Below are positions 28,299-39,417 of a stretch of 64,000 bases of DNA, piece by piece. A program made the translations under genes and the position numbers. Source of the DNA: Sacculina carcini (lineage: Eukaryota > Arthropoda > Thecostraca > Sacculinidae); NCBI GenBank assembly GCA_916048095.2, contig OU696578.1:4949826-5013825 (forward strand). Direction: 5' to 3'. Under the pieces are notes generated by a model that did not search any database, was not told the DNA's origin, and saw nothing but the letters and a program-made list of their open reading frames with translations. How positions within the stretch are numbered: position 1 is the stretch's first letter; each line of letters starts with the position of its first letter.

Positions 28299-30141
28299 TA
28301 GGGCTGCCAAAGTTAATAAAGTTATTTTTTCACCTAAAGGTCACTTTTTCATAAACTACCTAAAACTGAATGGAAAAAGCTATGTACGATAAATATTTAA
28401 AAAGTTATTACGTTACCAAAAGTTACTTTTTCATCGTTAGGTCACTTTTTATAGTCAGGTTGCCTTTTGATATTTTTTTTATTAGGTAACTTTGCCACCA
28501 AGTTTGGTGACAGCACCAAGAGGCACAAAAACGGTATATATGAGGAAAAAGTAGGCAGAGATGGAGTATTAGGTTTGAAGATCAAGAAATGCACAAACTT
28601 CTGCTGTTAGGATTTAGCAATTGATATTCACCTTAATATCTGTGCTACTCGATATTTATACGTTTTTGGGTACGCAGGATAGCGTCATTCCAATTTTAGG
28701 AAATGTTCACGTCGCTTTGTCTTCCGTCTTCCTCCGCGCACGCCAACTTCTCCCTACCTACATAAACTTGACTGACTTCCTGTTCAGGCTCGGATCAACT
28801 ATAAACTGTGCTGTCTTATCTTTAAAATTATCCGCTCACCCTCCTCTCCTTCTTACCTCCGCTCTCTACTATCTGAGCCTCAACACTCAGGTCGTCGTCT
28901 TCACTCTCTTCACTGTCCTCGAGCAGTTTTGGAGTCGCCTTGGTCGGCGAAATCTTTCTACTTCTTTGCTCCTCGTCTCTATAACTCCTTGCCTTCTCAT
29001 ATCTGGTCATCCCCTTCACTTCGATCCTTCACTTCGATCCTTCTCTTCTGCTCTGCATGCACATCTTCTTGTGTCTACCTCTCCCTGTTGAATGGGTTCG
29101 TGCTTTTCTGTTGTATATACGCCTGTTAAATTTTGTCTGTCATGCTCTTAGCTATTCTGACATTTGTTTCATTTATTTTATAAACATACATACTATATTA
29201 TTTTTATCTCATCCTGTCATCGCACCATTGTATATTTGGCGCTATATTAAATACATGTTGTTGTTGTTGTTCACGAACAGGAGGGTGTCGTGAGATGTTT
29301 GAAGCATGGTATAGTACGATGTGTGAGCTGTCTATACCAGATACTGCACTGTAGCACTTGACAGTACACATTTACTTGAACAGGAATTAGCACGTGATTT
29401 TCAGGGCGTGAGATAGCGCCATTTTCCCACGTTTGACATTTATAAGACTGTGAGCACAGGGTGCTACATATGGGAGGACGGGGGCATTCACACATGCAGT
29501 AATTACGCTCACACTAATATACAAACTGTAGTACGTGCTATTTGATAAAAAGTTACATTGAAACCATATTAAGAACATTATTGCGACCATTACTAAAATA
29601 TTTACATTTGCAATTAGTGTATTTCAATTTTGTATTAGCTTTCCACCTTAAATTACATTTGATGGTTATGCTCCGTTTTGCGATGTTAGCCAAATAAAAT
29701 TAGCATTATTTTGGTGGTTTGTTGTAAAATTGGTACCAGATCGGAGAGGGTGAAAAAATAGTACCAACTCGGAAAGAGGATATAAAAGAAGGACTGGTGT
29801 ATTTACTTCCTTCAGAACTGCAAACAGAAATAGACCTTTTTTGAACGAGGATATTTTTACGAAGGTTAGGTTATATTAGGTTACTTTTTTATAGGTTATT
29901 AGGTTACTTTTTTATAGCTTATTAGGTTACTTTTTAGGTTCAAAAACAACCAGCAAACAAACCGTGTAATTTATATAGCGCACTAATCAGCGCACAAAGG
30001 CGAGATAAACATGTGATACAGCGATACAAAAGTGGTAATAACATTAAAACTCTAAGTTCTATTAAGTTATGATTAGGTTAATTTTTCTCGAAAAAAAAGT
30101 TACTTTTATCTTATTTTTAGGTTACTTTTTTGACAGCCCTA
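28299..30141. mobile_element. hAT-B element, copy 1, nested in hAT-A
   Basis: TIRs are TAGGGCTGCCAAAGTTA on the left and, reverse complemented, TAGGGCTGTCAAAAAAGTAA on the right. The target duplication GTAATAAT is perfect at 28291-28298 and 30142-30149. Subterminal sequence is full of TTAGGTTACTTTTT motifs. A second copy begins at 34916. The interior carries an inserted LINE tail (28712-29267). No transposase frame is visible, so it is non-autonomous. Confidence 0.9.
28712..29267 (+). pseudogene. 5'-truncated LINE 3' end nested in hAT-B
   Basis: A plus-strand frame at about 28945-29060 reads YFFAPRLYNSLPSHIWSSPS and RSFTSILL, the standard AP-LWNSLP-IR-S-S-F end of LINE ORF2. The 3' UTR closes GCGCTATATTAAATACATG and a (TTG)n tail. 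The 8-bp duplication TGTTCACG occurs at 28704-28711 and 29268-29275, though its first bases overlap the TTG tail. Second hAT-B copy sequence lines up on both sides, confirming that this is an insertion. Confidence 0.75.
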
Positions 30142-30439
30142 GTAATAATTAAAAAGCATGGTGCCTAGTCCTAGGGTTATAAGCAAGCCATGATTAAATT
30201 ATATATCTGATTTGATCGAAGCAGTCCGTGATTAAACCAAATTGGGATTAAAAGTATAACCACTACATACATACTATGCATATATAAAAACAATACACAT
30301 GCTTATGTCTTACATATGAACTTATGTCTACAATACATGTAGACAATTCTTGCATCTATGCAGGCTTGGGCCACTCTACTTGATCTGCGCAAAATTTTGG
30401 GTCGCTGCCAAAAAAAGGTTAAGAACCACTAATCTAGAT

Positions 30440-31900
30440 CATTACACAGATATCATACAGATATACATCAAAGAACAAAAAGGAAGAGCCGGACCCTCCG
30501 GATGTCTCCTCTGAATCCGTCAACCCTCTTCCGGCTTGCACATATCCGCAACATCACACGTCAGTACAATGAGCAGGCGCAAGAAACGCCAAGCATCCAT
30601 CGTCGGCGTGTGAACATAATCAACTTCAACTTCTGCTTGCAACTTGGCAATTTGGCAATTGTAACTGAACATACATCAAGGCCCAATTTGACTGTGTACG
30701 CGTGCATGTCTACGTGAATGTGTGTGTGTGCGTGTGTGCGCGCGTATGCCTGCAGTGTGAACGGAGTTGTGTGTGAAAGTGGAGTAATTCGCGAGTGCAA
30801 TGATAGCGAGTGGTGTGCATATTGATTCAACTTCTATATTGTGTGTATGTGTACGTATGTAAACACGTTTCCTGCATAGTGTATATTTGCACAGCGAAGC
30901 GAAAATTAAAAGCGGCATATAGGTAATCCAATAGTATTCCAATAAATTCACCTTGGCTGAATTTATTAGGATAATTTTAACGCATGAACGAAGTCGCTGA
31001 AAAGAATTTCACAAGAAAAATGACTGATGTTACCAAGGCAACAAAAAAGTACAATCCAGCATCATTACATCAAAAACACATGCAAAGAAGACAGCACTCG
31101 ACAAATATAAAAAGAGCGATCCACAAATAACAGCACAAGCACAGTACATTTAGTATATACATACCCAGGGTCGGAAAAATACTGTGAGAGAGTGTTTTTT
31201 CATAATGTCTGTAAATGAACACATATTATGGAGAACATATATTTATACAATGCAATCAGGATACTGGCTTGTTCACTCAATTTTAAGAGTCAAACTTGAA
31301 GTGTCATCGTACAACAATGGTCACATGGTCCGCTATTCACTATGGGAGGCCCTTCAGGAAGAACAAACACTTAACCATATATAGTGTCTGGCAACTCCGC
31401 GCGACAAAGAGTGCGCGGATGGGGAAATTGGGATTGCTTACCTTAGTGATAGTAAGGAGGCAAAAGAGTCATAGCTCATATATGGTGCCTCTTCTCTGTC
31501 TTTTTCTTATAGTCTCAAACTGGTTATAACTGTTATTAAATCCATTAACACTGGTACTGCTGACTTCTTCCTCTGTGAGACTATTTCACTTGTTCACTAC
31601 TCTGGGAGTAACACATGGGCTGTTTTCAACATGAAGCCACGAGGATAGGTTGGTAATTTCATGTGAATAATTTGAGATTGGGGAATTTATGTGACTGTTT
31701 GATTTGATTTGGAGTATTGAATTGTGTTGTTTCTGTATGTGAGCTATGACAAATATTACTCTCTCACCAGCGCCGTTGGAAAAAGGCGATAATTTCGCCA
31801 AGTGGATGAAAAGTGAATATTTATATTGCCGCGATGAATGTCAGTAACGTAGAACAGAAATGTAATAATTTATTGCATTTACTGCGTAGTGAAATGTAGG
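30440..31900. other. Intergenic DNA, nothing recognised
   Basis: No gene, RNA or repeat family recognised. A TG-rich patch lies at about 30715-30745. A 71-codon plus-strand frame at 30502-30717 shows no known domain. Confidence 0.4.
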
Positions 31901-31928
31901 ACAGTGGAAACTGCCAGAAGCAGTAGAT

Positions 31929-32109
31929 GCTATGGACACAGATAAAGTATATGTGAAACTGCAAAAAACAGATGTCGCATTTTGAGCCGAGAACGAACGT
32001 GGTGGTGGAGAGGCATGTTTTTCATGTTATGCCGTATGATGGGAGTACAGTTGAGGATTTTGTTCTAAAACTGAGGAAACAAGCGATTAATCCCCTATGT
32101 ATTCCTTAG
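31929..32109 (+). pseudogene. Gypsy-type Gag relic
   Basis: One frame gives AMDTDKVYVKL. After a one-base shift, HFEPRTNVVVERHVFHVM and TVEDFVLKLRKQA end at TAG 32107-32109. The pattern F.P..N..ψER..F...Q..GE.V..FV..LR..A is the conserved capsid segment of Gypsy-like retrotransposon Gag. It is frameshifted and isolated, with no LTRs or pol seen nearby, so it is an old fragment. Confidence 0.5.
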
Positions 32110-33470
32110 CCCCACCAGCCCGCCGCCACTGGTGATAGGGATCAAAATTATTGCCTTTGGGGGTGGGCATAAGAACTTCCATCGTCTGTGAGTCGCGGTA
32201 TTTTGAAGGATGTAATCAGACGTAATGAGCTTGAATACATTCTGCACAAGGTGAATTTCAATTATAGTGAATTGATGGAAGTGATGGTGTCGATAAACTC
32301 AAATCACTCCTTTAGCATAGAATGATGAAATGAATCACCTGTTGACTCCTTCTCGAATTTTGATATTGTGCAAAACCTAAAACTCGTAATAAAACAGATC
32401 ATATACGCTGAGTGTTTTCTTCTCAAATAATGTAATTATGTTACTGTTAGTTGCCCAGCGTCCAGAAAACTGGACAGCTCGCACCTTCAAAACTATTAAA
32501 TATTTGTTTATAAGTAAGGCCTTCCTGTGGAAATCACTGAACTACCTATTTTGGTCAACTTTGGGCATTAATGGGTTAATGATGCATCATCCCAGGTATT
32601 TGAACATACCTAAATTGGAAAATCAGCACGAAAATATGATCTTCACCAGATATTCACTAATTCCAGTCATAAATGAGAGGACATCACCCATCTCCCAATC
32701 ACTCATCTCCGATCCAAAATTCGAGCTGTTAGCATTGGCTTCCTACACAGAAAAAACGATGGAACATCCTAACTCAATTAGCCAACATCCAGGGCAAAAC
32801 AATGTGACTGAATATCGAAAAGGAAAGCACACGCTCACACATATGTATTACAAAACAGTCAAAATATAAACCTACTCGCATACACAGACAGGCCAGTTTC
32901 ATTGGGAAAAATTTCCGAGAACCGCGTCAACACTATTGAACACAAACACACGCGCAAATGCACATACATACGAGTATATGCACATTTTATGAACTTCAAA
33001 ACGTAAATTACGCAAATAACCTGCGTCAAAATCCCTTCAACGGCACTCGCCAATTGTAACAACAAAGTTAATTTAATCATGAGAGAAGACGCGCTACTCA
33101 GAGAACCAGACGGCTCAACGCAATATATTGAAGCTCAAATACGCTTGAGTTGACATCTTTATATCACTATATCGGCATTGACAAGCGTTGACACCGCTAT
33201 ATCCGCTCCGATACCCAAATGGCCGAGCGGCAGCCCGTTTTGATGATTGACGACAGTAATTTGTAGCCGAACGCGCTTTCGGCATCGTTTTCGAGACCTG
33301 TGTCATGATGTTCTTGCTCCTCATCTCGGAACTTGGAGATCACCTACCCCACACAAGCACACGACAGTCGTCAATCAGTGGTATCAACACGCTGTGGGAA
33401 CAGTGTGGAGGTGTCGACTGAAACGTGTGTGGACAAGCAAGAAATTAAGCATTGAACGTCAAAACAACTG
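32110..33470. other. Intergenic DNA, nothing recognised
   Basis: A 143-codon plus-strand frame at 32438-32869 is the longest here; it has no recognised domain, no signal peptide and AT-biased codons, so it is left uncalled. Confidence 0.4.
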
Positions 33471-33473
33471 TAA

Positions 33474-34857
33474 GGCCCCTTTCACACGAGGCAACTAGTG
33501 GCGGACACTAGTGTCCGCCTCTAGTTGCCTGCAATACTTAGAAATGTACCCTTTCACACGAGGCAACTGCGGTTGTCGGTGGCGGCAACTGGTTTTTTCG
33601 GTTGCTCGCTCGGGCAACTAGTGGCGGACACCGAAGTTGCCGCCACCGCTTGATTAGCATTGTTTCCAATGGGAGCTTTCACACGAGGACACTGAGTGGC
33701 GCTACACAATATGATCAGCTGGGTGATTCATCGTGTATTCCGCGCGTGCAATATGATCCAGCACGCCTTCAGTGCTGATTCAGTGTATTGAGTGTTGTGT
33801 ATTCAGGGGTAGTTGAGACATTCAGGGGTATGTTGAGAAATTGAAATGGAGCAAGTTGATTGTCGTGATTTAATTGATATAATGAATACTTTTAAATAAA
33901 TACTATAAAATAAATAAGGAAGATTTCCTCCTTGTTTATTCACATAAATCTCAATGGAATTTCTCAACTCACTATACATATTTTTCAAGATTTTTCGTAT
34001 TTCTTCACCATCAACGCCAAAATCATCCCTAACTCCACTGAAACCATATTCACAACTAAAATAAACCAACTTGAATAACACCTGGCAATTGATTCTGACA
34101 ATCTCAATTTATATGCAAGCTGAATAAAAGTGGCTTCAAACTTGAAATCACACTATTTATTTCGACGTTACATGTCCAATTTGTTGGCTAGAGACGACGG
34201 GAATGAATAATAAGTGTCAATTATTATTGTTAATTATAACAAATTAATTATTACGGTTAGAACCTTAGATTAATAATCTGCAAAAACATGTTGACTCAAA
34301 ACATGCTCGTATATGACGCATTAATTTCTCCTCATTTGAATTATATTGGATTATAGACCTTACCCGTGCATACAGGCTACACGTTCCAAAACAAGCTGTT
34401 TCGGCTTATGCCTTACAATTGTATTACATTTTGAGTATATATTTGTGTTTATACCCAGGGCATAGCCACACATACAAAAAAATCGTATTCAATTTAATAT
34501 TATGCCTGGTGTAAAATACCCATCACGCACTCTAAAGTGATTGAAAAATGCAACAATTAAATTAATTCCTGGAAAAACTTATAGTAATAATCGCAATACA
34601 ATAAATATCCGCAAAATCAACCTGACATCAATTAAAAAATCGCTACTATCCTACTGCCCGGTTGGTACATAAAAAGACCTATGAGAAACAACAGACCGGA
34701 GATAGCCATGGTTGCTATGTCACGTGCTTTCAAATTTCGCTCAACGGATCGGAAATTTCAACGGAAATTTCAACGGATCAGTTGTCCAACGTGGTTGCCT
34801 GGCCTTTCATACGAGGCAACTAGTGGCGGACAATAGTTGCCTCGTATGAAAGGAGCC
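33474..34857. mobile_element. PIF/Harbinger-type MITE (1384 bp)
   Basis: The left end GGCCCCTTTCACACGAGGCA and the reverse complement of the right end GGCTCCTTTCATACGAGGCA match, and both continue ACTA. The element is flanked by TAA at 33471-33473 and 34858-34860. A 3-bp TAA/TTA duplication with a GGCCCTTTCAC-like terminus is typical of Harbinger. Each terminus is itself palindromic: at 34804-34853 CTTTCATACGAGGCAACTA is followed 12 bases later by its exact reverse complement, and the left end carries several CTAGTGGCGGACA repeats. No transposase is present. Confidence 0.85.
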
Positions 34858-35722
34858 TAAGAAATTGTAGCGAGGGTTGGAAGCAGCAGGGTGTTGCAGT
34901 GAGTTGTGTGATGACTAGGGCTGTCAAAAGTTAATAAAGTTACCTTTTCATCTAAGGTGCCACTTTTTCATAAGCTGACTAAAACACCATAAAAATTATG
35001 TGTACGATAATTAATAAAAAAGTTACCTTTTCTTCGTTAGGTTACTATTTCATCATTAGGTTACTTTCCGATATTTTCCATGTTATTAGGTGACTTAATC
35101 ACCCTTTTGCAGATAAGAGGCACAAAAAGGTATAAATTAGGATAATATTGGAAAACACGTGGAAAATCAGGTTTGAAGTTCAAGAAATCTCAAAATTTTG
35201 GCAGTACAAATGTAGCACCTGTTCTTCAATTTACTATGTGTGCTACTGATAATGTTTACATGTTATAGGATACGCAGGATATTGTGTTTCCGTTTTTGGA
35301 AACGCGCATCAAATATTGCACAATAACACTTGTCAATACCCATTCAATTGGACAGTGAATACTACGTGATTTTCAGAACGTGAGATAGTGCCACTTTCCC
35401 ATGAGGTCAGGCGACGAAACAGTGTCACCTAACAAAGGACTGTGAGGGCAGGTTGCTTACATGATGACGGGGGCATTCACACATGCAGCGTTTACGCTCA
35501 CACAGACATACATATTGGCGAAAGGAAAAATACAAGCTATAACACGTGCATATCTGTTAGGAATGTCTCACAAAAGCCTCAATCAAACAATATTCATGCT
35601 TATTGTTATTTATTTTCTATTTATTTATATTTATTCTTATTTTACTCTCTATTTATTACTATTTATTATTGGTTGTTGTTATTTATTAAATTATACTTTT
35701 ACTCAGTGTTGGCTGTTGTTGT

Positions 35723-35955
35723 TTATTGAATCATATTTATTGTTGTTGCTGTTTATTGAATCATATTTATTGTTGTTGTTGTTTATTGAATCATATTTAT
35801 TGTTGTTGCTGTTTATTGAATCATATTTATTGTTGTCGTTGTTTATTAAATCATATTTATTGTTGTTGCTGTTTATTGAATCATATTAATTGTTGTTGTT
35901 GTCTATTGAATCATATTTATTTGTGTTGTTGTTACTTATTGAATCATATTGATTG
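35723..35955. repeat. 30-bp minisatellite, about seven units
   Basis: The unit is TTTATTGAATCATATTTATT plus GTTGTTGCTG, tandemly repeated with few changes and preceded by TTATT-rich sequence from 35600. Because 30 is divisible by three it stays open in all frames and yields repetitive Leu/Ile/Cys-rich readings that are not genes. Confidence 0.9.
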
Positions 35956-36134
35956 CTCTTGATTGTTATTTATTACTTATTTATTAATATTTATTCTTAT
36001 TTATTGATGGCTGTTATTTACTGAATCACATATTTATTGTTTATTGTTATTATTTATTGAGGAACGTGGGCGGAGTGACATTATGGATTGTTATCGGATG
36101 ATGGTTTATTATTTATTGCTATATATTTATTATA

Positions 36135-36270
36135 TTCTTTTCGAACTCTCTTTCTCTCTGAATCTTTTGGGCGCTTCCGGTACATGGGGCCACCTTAGGG
36201 TGATAATAGTGCTTGTACTCTTCCCATGCTACTGGATTTGCCTGTAATTAATAATAATAATAATAATAAT
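36135..36270 (+). mobile_element. Retroposon 3' end with (AAT)n tail, copy 1
   Basis: From CTTTTCGAACTCTCTTTCTC through GGTACATGGGGCCACCTTAGGG and GGATTTGCCTGTAATTAA to an (AAT)n tail. It is nearly identical to 38684-38818. It is too short to assign to a LINE or SINE family. Confidence 0.75.
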
Positions 36271-36500
36271 ATAAATAACATTTTCGCGATTATTACAATA
36301 ATAAATCATTACATTAGCAACGAGTGTTTTTCACCTTTGTATTAACTTTCAACTTATTACTTTTTGATGGTTATGCTACTTTTTCGATGTTAGGTCATTT
36401 TTGGTGGTTTGCTGTAAAAATGGCACCAATGCGGAGAGAAGGCGGGAAATAGGGTAGTAGAGACTGGCGTATTTCCTTCAAGCAGAAGTGCAAAACTGAA

Positions 36501-38215
36501 TTGGTGATGTGATGATGACATACTCGTGATGACAACTCGAAAATGAAAGTGCTGTGCAAGTCCAGGCCTAGTTTGCTCATAGCATCTCCACTTGAATCCA
36601 CTGAAATTTATCATAGTAGACAGTGGAGTGTTCGGTCATATTTGAGTGATCGTACTAAGTACTAATAAGTACTACATAGTACTAAAAACTATGTAGTCCA
36701 CCAAACGATTACACGAATAAAAACAATAATTATAAAACTAATGTGCTCATTTTATGAGAAAATGAAAATCGGATAGGAAACATAATAGTAAACCATAAAG
36801 GTTGCACAATTTTCAATCAATGAAAGTACAAAGGTTTAATCTTGGAGAGTTTTCAGGCCGAAAACCAAGACTGTTGGAAAGGTTTAAGATGAAAAATATT
36901 ATACATTGAATATGTTTAGGATGCTAATCCTTAATGCTGAAACATTAACATTCTCAACACTTGGATATAGGAAGGCTAGAATATAGCATGTTTTGTTGAT
37001 TGGATCAAAGGAATACCTAAGCATCTGACGTCTCCATAATTAAATACCAAAGATGAGAATAATTGCAATTAAAAAGCACGAGACTTTGAAGTGATCATCA
37101 CTCGCATGAAAGGAAAGCGCCACACAGCAAGTCATCAGCCAAACGAAGACTAACAAGCAAGCTGACGCCGAAAAGTGGAAAACTTCCCAAGCGAGCGTGA
37201 GGAATATGCCATTAAACACTGTACATACTTGGACAATGTTCAAGGATCGCTAGATATGAAAATATAATATAAATATAACACCTGAACTCAAAGCAGGTTA
37301 TTATACACTCATTTCTATATAAATTAAATCCGCACAAATATGTGGAGATTGATGAAAAAACCCTGTTCGTTCGCAGACGGTATTGAGAACGACATATGAA
37401 ATAGCAAAATCCTGTTGGCACCTCGATAGCGGTTTTAAACTGGCAAAAATTGAAACGCATCATATGAATCAGTCAGATGTAATAGATAATCGATAGAGCA
37501 TACTGTGCAGATGAATCGACATAGTGAAGTCATGCACCGAAGGAGACATTCAAATTTAGGCGCCCTGGACAAAATTCACTAATGAATTTTCCAAATTTGG
37601 TCAATTGCAACTAGAGTTTCAGGTGTTTCCAATGAAAACCTTTTGCAAATGAAAATTAGGTAAAAAGAGGTGGTTGTAGGACTTATAGAAGAGAAGTTAA
37701 AATTAAGTCACGTTTGTGATAAATCAATATTAACCATATTCAAAACTGTGCAATACTTTATATTCTTTCATATAGAGCCGCATCAATCGCCCAAACCTCC
37801 AAGTCGGGGCCCCGTTGCCACACGCATGATACCGAAATTTGTCATAAAGTAGTGTAAAGAAGTACCGTAAGTCCCCAGCATAAAGGAGACCGAGGGGTTG
37901 CTCTTAACTACATTTTCCCAAAGTCGGGTATCTATCATAATGGTGCTATATTAAAAATGAGTGTACATTTCTTACGGGAGAGGGGTCCATAGGACTTACA
38001 TCGGCTCTCTTTTCAAGAACTATATAAGATTTCAAGAACTATATATATTTGCACCATTACCAAAAATATACCTGACAATTGGTCATTCACCTCATCAGTG
38101 CCCCAATGAACATCTCTGAACATCTACCAATGAACATATATGGCTCATTTACACATATGGACGAAAACAATGCGCACCAGCCTTCAACAAACCGACAAAG
38201 TTTAATGTTGTAGTG
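36501..38215. other. AT-rich intergenic DNA, nothing firmly recognised
   Basis: Near 37775-37860 (minus) GGCAACGGGGCCCCGACTTGG and a flanking CATGCGTG motif resemble the inside and end of the hAT MITE at 10302-10633. This suggests a decayed partial copy. No gene seen. Confidence 0.4.
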
Positions 38216-38217
38216 AA

Positions 38218-38500
38218 GCTTGAAGCCTCGCTGAGCTTTCGGTCAATAACAGTCGTGTGCATGTAGCCAGAAAATATATCATATCAGCCATCGTGTCATC
38301 GACCAAAGTGACGTATTCAAGTTGAATTGAATCAACTTCCTAATGTGACGTGCATTGGGAAGCCTCGGTGAACTTTCGGTCACTGTCAAAAACATTCGTG
38401 TGCATATAGCCAGAAAATACATAATATCAGCCATCGTGTCATCAACCAAAGTGACGTATTCAAGTTGAATTGAATCAACTTCCTAATGTGACGTGCACTG
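38218..38500. repeat. Tandem duplication of about 140 bp
   Basis: Two adjacent units share GAAGCCTCG-TGA-CTTTCGGTCA, TGTGCAT-TAGCCAGAAAATA, ATCAGCCATCGTGTCATC and GAATTGAATCAACTTCCTAA with GTGACGTGCA. Identity is about 90%. Function unknown. Confidence 0.85.
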
Positions 38501-38683
38501 AACATCGGAGATGCATGCTTTTCATAATCATCCGGAAAAAAGAATCCAAACAAATTTCTTACGGTTGTTGCTTCTGGCTAACTATAGAAAGTGCTGTGAT
38601 TTATGTACGCGCTCACTACATCACGATACGTGTCCATTTTACAACATAACATTATTTAAAGCGTGTCCATTCCAACCTTTTTT

Positions 38684-38818
38684 CTTTTCGAACTCTCTTT
38701 CTCTCTGAATATCTTGAGCGCTTGCGGTACATGGGGCCACATTAGGGTGGTAATAGTGCTTGCACTCTTACCATGCTAGTGGATTTGCCTGTAATTAATA
38801 ATACTAATAATAATAATT
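38684..38818 (+). mobile_element. Retroposon 3' end with (AAT)n tail, copy 2
   Basis: Same sequence as 36135-36270, starting CTTTTCGAACTCTCTTTCTC and ending CTGTAATTAATAATACTAAT. Both copies are cut at almost the same 5' point, which may mean a short stand-alone element rather than random truncation. Confidence 0.75.
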
Positions 38819-39417
38819 GCAAAATGTGATCAAGTTGGCTAATTTTAAGAGCACGACTGACAAGATAAGGTGAGGTAAAGTTAAGATGAATCAGGTAATG
38901 TTTGCCTGAGATTGGTAGGGTTAGGTTATGCAGGAACAGGTTAACTTATATTTCACCAATGTTCCGAAACATTTGTAGACCTCTCTTCAACCCGTTTTTT
39001 GAAACATTTATGTATTTATTTGCCCTATACTATTAATATCAGCGGATGGAGGATGAATCGCTCTTTCGACTGAACGTAAAAAACTTTACGTTAGAAATCT
39101 ATTAATTTGCACTAAAATTAATTTGAAATGACGTGATTTTCATTTCTTGGAGTTACTTCAGCAATTCTGCTTAAAAACTAAGTAAATATTAATTTATTTT
39201 CCTTATCTTCTCACAAAATATTCACTAGACTTAAATTGACACATCAAAGCTAATTACAGTAATTCAGATAGTATATTTTGGGTTTCAGAGCAAGTCAAAG
39301 TTCAATGTTCCCGTGTGGGAACAAATGGTCATTTTCATCAGAAACTTGCTAGGAGCGCTCTCCCTCATTAACTCTCGAGCACTCTAGCAAGGTAGCCTGA
39401 ATGAGTCCCCTTCCTGA
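38819..39417. other. AT-rich stretch before the piggyBac relic
   Basis: No gene. TTCCCGTGTGGGAA at 39308-39321 is a perfect palindrome containing CCCGTGTGGG; it could be related to a piggyBac terminus, but no TTAA duplication could be paired. Confidence 0.35.

Larger units (their letters stand above)
28171..30431. mobile_element. hAT-A element, host of a nested hAT-B
   Basis: The left end CAGCGATTGCCAACC pairs with the reverse complement of the right end TAGTGGTTCTTAACC. Both continue with CACCCAAA...TGCGCA-like sequence. Flanks ACCTAGAT (28163-28170) and ATCTAGAT (30432-30439) agree in 7 of 8 positions, fitting a hAT 8-bp duplication. Only about 410 bp belong to this element; 28299-30141 is a later insertion. 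No transposase remains. Confidence 0.7.
34916..36500. mobile_element. hAT-B element, copy 2, 3' end missing
   Basis: Starts TAGGGCTGTCAAAAGTTAAT and follows copy 1 (28299-30141) block by block: the TTAGGTTACTTTTT subterminal motifs, ATACGCAGGATA (35269), ACGTGATTTTCAG with GTGAGATAG (35370-35390), GGGGGCATTCACACATGCAG (35469), and TTTGATGGTTATGCT with GGTGGTTTG (36362-36412). The right TIR was not found; similarity fades near 36500. It is interrupted by a minisatellite plus LINE tail at about 35570-36270. Confidence 0.8.

Noticed and set aside
32438-32869. 143-residue frame as a gene
   Set aside because: No recognised family, AT-biased codons, and located in relic-rich DNA.
35442-35962. Repetitive Leu/Cys/Ile-rich proteins
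   Set aside because: A 30-bp minisatellite keeps all frames open; no start context or domain.
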